From a virus: a stretch of DNA of 64,000 nucleotides. Both the position numbers and the translations under genes were made by a program. Below are positions 60,601 to 64,000 of the stretch, piece after piece. Under the pieces are notes generated by a model. The model did not search any database, had not been told where the DNA came from, and saw only the letters and a list, made by a program, of their open reading frames with translations. Within the stretch, counting starts at the first letter, position 1; every line of letters begins with the position of its first letter. Where the stretch lies: the IMG/VR virus record IMGVR_UViG_3300034175_000060, positions 22,209 to 86,208 of that record; one strand, 5' to 3'.

Positions 60601-63600
60601 TGGGTGAAGGTAGATAAGAGCCACATGCGAGGTTCTAGTGCCTTGGAAGCACTGTCTTGGATCATTCTAGGTCTTGAGGGACAAGTGATGCCAGATCGTA
60701 GTCGGGGTAATGCTCGACTTACCGTTTTGAAGAATAGACCATTCGGCAACCTCGGGGTATGTGATGAGTTCTGCCTCGACCCTACGACATGGGAAGTTTT
60801 GCTGGTTGAGGATAGGAGTAACTGATGGTTTACGGAAAAGGATTTTATTTAGCAGGTAAATATGTTGCTAGAATTTCCAGAACAGAAATGAGCAGAGAAT
60901 ATGATGTGTGGACAAAAATGCTTGAGAGGTGTTATGATGACAAATTCCAGACCAAGTGTCCAACATATAAAGGATGCGAGGTTTCTGACTATTTTCTCAA
61001 TTTCCAGAACTTTGCCGAGTGGTGTAATACTCAGGTAGGTTTCTCACAAAAGTTTCAATTGGACAAGGACTTGCTTCATAAATCTAACAAACTTTACTGT
61101 CCTACCAAGTGTGTATTTCTCCCTCAAGAGGTAAATAAGTTCTTGATTGGTTCCGATGCAAGTCGTGGAGATTTACCGAAAGGTGTATCGTTTCACAAGG
61201 TCACAGGAAAGTATCAAGTGAGAGTTCGGGAAGATGGAAAATCACACTATTTGGGGTTGTTCACAGATATTGATTTGGCTAAGAACATTTACAAGTCAAA
61301 TAAAGAACGTATTGCTAAGAAACTTGCGTTAAAATGGCAAGATGAAATCGATAGCAAAGCTTTCTATTCTCTCTTTAACTACGAAGAGGAATTTATTAAT
61401 TAAGGAATGTGATGAATAGCAAATGGATTATGGATGAGGAAAATTATCCAAATATTTTTACCGTAGCACTCATTCGAGAGGATGAGAAGTTTGAGAATGT
61501 CTTTGAGGTAAGTGCTCGTGTGAACCAAATTGACAGAATTCTCGCTTTTGTAGACCATCTTGAAAAAGAAGATGACTACATGGTAGGGTTCAACAACCTT
61601 AACTGGGATTATCCCATCCTTCATAAGATTCTTGCTATTCGTCACAAACTTCCGAAATGTGGTGAGGAATGTGCACGATTGTTTTACACGTTTGCTGAGG
61701 AACAAATTGCTAGTATGAAGGGTGAATTCGCCAACACTGTAAAAACGTCTGATCGAATTGTGAAGCAGATAGACCTCTTTAAGCTAAACCACTTCGATAA
61801 CAAAGCGAAGATGACAAGTCTGAAGATGCTTGAATTCAACATGCGTGAAAATAACATTGAAGACTTACCTTTTCCTGTTGGTAAAGATTTGACATTTGAA
61901 GAAATGGATGTGTTGAAGAAATATAACCAACATGACGTTCGTATGACACTTGCTTTCTATCGGCATTGCAAATCACAGATCGAATTCCGTGAGAAGCTTA
62001 CTGTACAGTTCGGTAAAGATTTTATGAATCACAGCGATAGTAAAATCGGTGGTGACTTCTTCCAGATTAAGCTTCAAGAAGCAGGAATCCCAATTTATAA
62101 ACAAGTTGGCAAACATCGCAAACTAAATCAAACCATTCGTCCGCATATTAAACTGAGAGATTGTCTCTTTGATTATTATGATTTCCAACGTCCAGAGTTT
62201 GTTGCAATTAAGAATTGGTTTGCTAAACAAATTATCAAAGAGACTAAAGGTGTTTTCACAGACATCGAAGAACACCGTTTGTATGATGTTGCTCAATATG
62301 CTGAAATGGTTGTCAAGAAAAAGAAATGTCCGAACGGTGAACCTAGTCGTTCTGAGTATGATGAATTTAAGCGAGAACATCCTTGTGGATGGGTCGAAAA
62401 GATTCAGCTTAAAGCGAAAAAGAAAGGTGAGTTCCAACACTCTTATTATTACAAATGGAAAATTGCAGAAACGTTGAATGTTGTTATTGACGGACTCCGT
62501 TATGATTTCGGAGTAGGTGGTATTCATGCAAGTATTCAAAATTCGGTTGTCTCTAATGACGAAGAATATGAAATCATCGATGCAGATGTAAGTAGTATGT
62601 ATCCAAACATCTCTATCAGCAACGATGTTTATCCTCAACACTTGACCAGTAAGTTCTGTGAGTTGTATTCTGATTTGTATGAGCAGAGGAAGTCGTATGA
62701 TAAGAAGTCAGCAGAGAATGCCATGTTGAAATTGGCGTTGAATGCAACATACGGTAACTCAAACAATGAATATAGTGTATTCTTCGATTCGCAGTACACT
62801 ATGAAGATCACTATCAACGGACAGCTTTCCTTGTGTCTGCTGGCAGAAAAGCTTATGAAGATTGACGGTCTGATTATGTTGGCCTGCAATACTGATGGTC
62901 TTACTGTAAAACTCCCACGGAAGAAAAGGGAACAGTATAACGAGATTTGTATTGCTTGGCAAAAACAAGTAAAGCTTGATCTTGAGTTTGTTGAGTACCA
63001 GAAAATGTGGGTGAGAGATATCAACAATTATTCTGCATTATATACTGATGGTAAGGTCAAACAGAAAGGGGCTTACGAGTACAAAGATTTAGGATGGCAC
63101 AAAAACCATAGCTCTTTGGTTATTCCGATGGCTGCTGAAGCTGCAATGCTTCGTGGTGAAGATGTTCGAGAGTTTATCATGAACCATAAAGAGAAATTTG
63201 ACTTTATGTTGCGTACCAAAGTCCCTCGCAGCAGTCGTCTGGTGCTGGTGAACCAAGATGGAACTGAAACAGCCTTGCAAAATATCTGTCGTTATTATCC
63301 GTGCAAATCTGGAGGCAAACTGATTAAAATCATGCCACCTCTTGAAGAAGGTGGAGAAGAACGGCGACTTGGTATCGATACAATGTGGGATGTAAAACCG
63401 TGTAATTCGATGGATGATTATGTAGGTGATATCGATTACGACTATTTTGTTACTGAAGCAGAAAAACTGGTGATTAAATGAACAAACTATCCCAATTTAA
63501 CGCAACAAAATCCAGCAACTTCATAGCATCCACAAACCTGTCCAAACAAACACCAGAATGCGATGAAGTTTTCACAGGATCGGGACGTTATCCGTGGCAG

Positions 63601-64000
63601 GTAGTTCCTGCTAAATACTTTCTAACACAACAGGAGAATGAGCAATGACCTACCCTTGACAACAAGGCTATGAAGCCTTCGAGAACGGTTTGCCACGAGG
63701 TGTTAATCCTTATACTTGTGACTGGCAAGACGAGTGGAACTTAGGATATTGGGCAGCTTGTGACGATGAGACATCTTACCAAGAATTTTTAGCAGAGGAA
63801 GAAGCAAATGAGCAAACTAGCAATCTCTAAGAACAGCATGGCACACGCAGAAGGTAAACAAGCTTTCCATGACGGCCTTGACATTATCAATGACAACCCT
63901 TATCATGAGAAGAACATGTTCGGTGCTCTGCCTCTTGCTTGGTTCGAATGGATGGATGGGCATGAAGAGGAGTACCAGAAAGCTAAGAAGGTTCTGGATG

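Overview
The window is an internal stretch of a tailed double-stranded DNA phage genome, probably a siphovirus of a Gram-negative (proteobacterial-type) host. The evidence is a lambda/HK97-style head and tail module (gpE-type capsid, gpD-type decoration, S49 protease plus scaffold, DUF935-type portal, TerL, a G/GT tail chaperone with a programmed -1 frameshift, and a TP901-type tape measure). Promoters are sigma70-like, there are clear Shine-Dalgarno (SD) sites, and one small protein has a lipobox. No integrase or CI-type repressor is visible. A serine recombinase, a candidate DnaA-box origin and an orphan polymerase-palm-like protein leave a plasmid-like phase possible but unproven.

Layout. 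1-15992, minus strand: structural genes, read from TerS (right) to the tape measure (left, cut by the window edge). TerS and TerL are separated by about 1 kb holding two tRNAs (Thr-UGU, Gly-UCC), a 48-aa gene, several stem-loops and a terminator just before TerL. 16100-22300, plus strand: small early-type genes, PhoH, a ClpP-fold protease, an HTH/nuclease pair and a serine recombinase. 22347-23243: non-coding, with tandem DnaA boxes. 23244-43085, minus strand: about 65 small and mostly unrecognised genes, many preceded by their own sigma70-type promoter; a 429-aa polymerase-palm-like protein with a structured leader and a GC-rich insertion (about 38.2-39.6 kb) stand out. 43286-44703, plus: a second HTH/nuclease pair. 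44762-48077, minus: a 463-aa putative receptor-binding or virion protein and small genes. 48169-64000, plus: an SGNH-hydrolase tail fibre, small genes, a SleB-like wall hydrolase, ThyX, a PcfJ-like protein, a lipoprotein, a TOPRIM/RecA primase-helicase and a family B DNA polymerase, ending in two small genes, one interrupted by an in-frame TGA.

Two themes run through the window. First, eleven free-standing homing-endonuclease-type genes (GIY-YIG, HNH, HNH/AP2-like) sit between essential head, tail, nucleotide-metabolism and replication genes. Second, two of these nucleases are each preceded, with overlapping stop and start codons, by paralogous 71-72-aa HTH proteins under strong promoters; this is the best candidate here for an undescribed module. 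Recoding-type events are unusually frequent: a G_GGA_AAT slippery site in the tail chaperone, an apparent AUU start in the major tail protein, a -1 disruption in a small gene and an in-frame UGA in another. All functional calls come from reading the sequence; no database searches were run.
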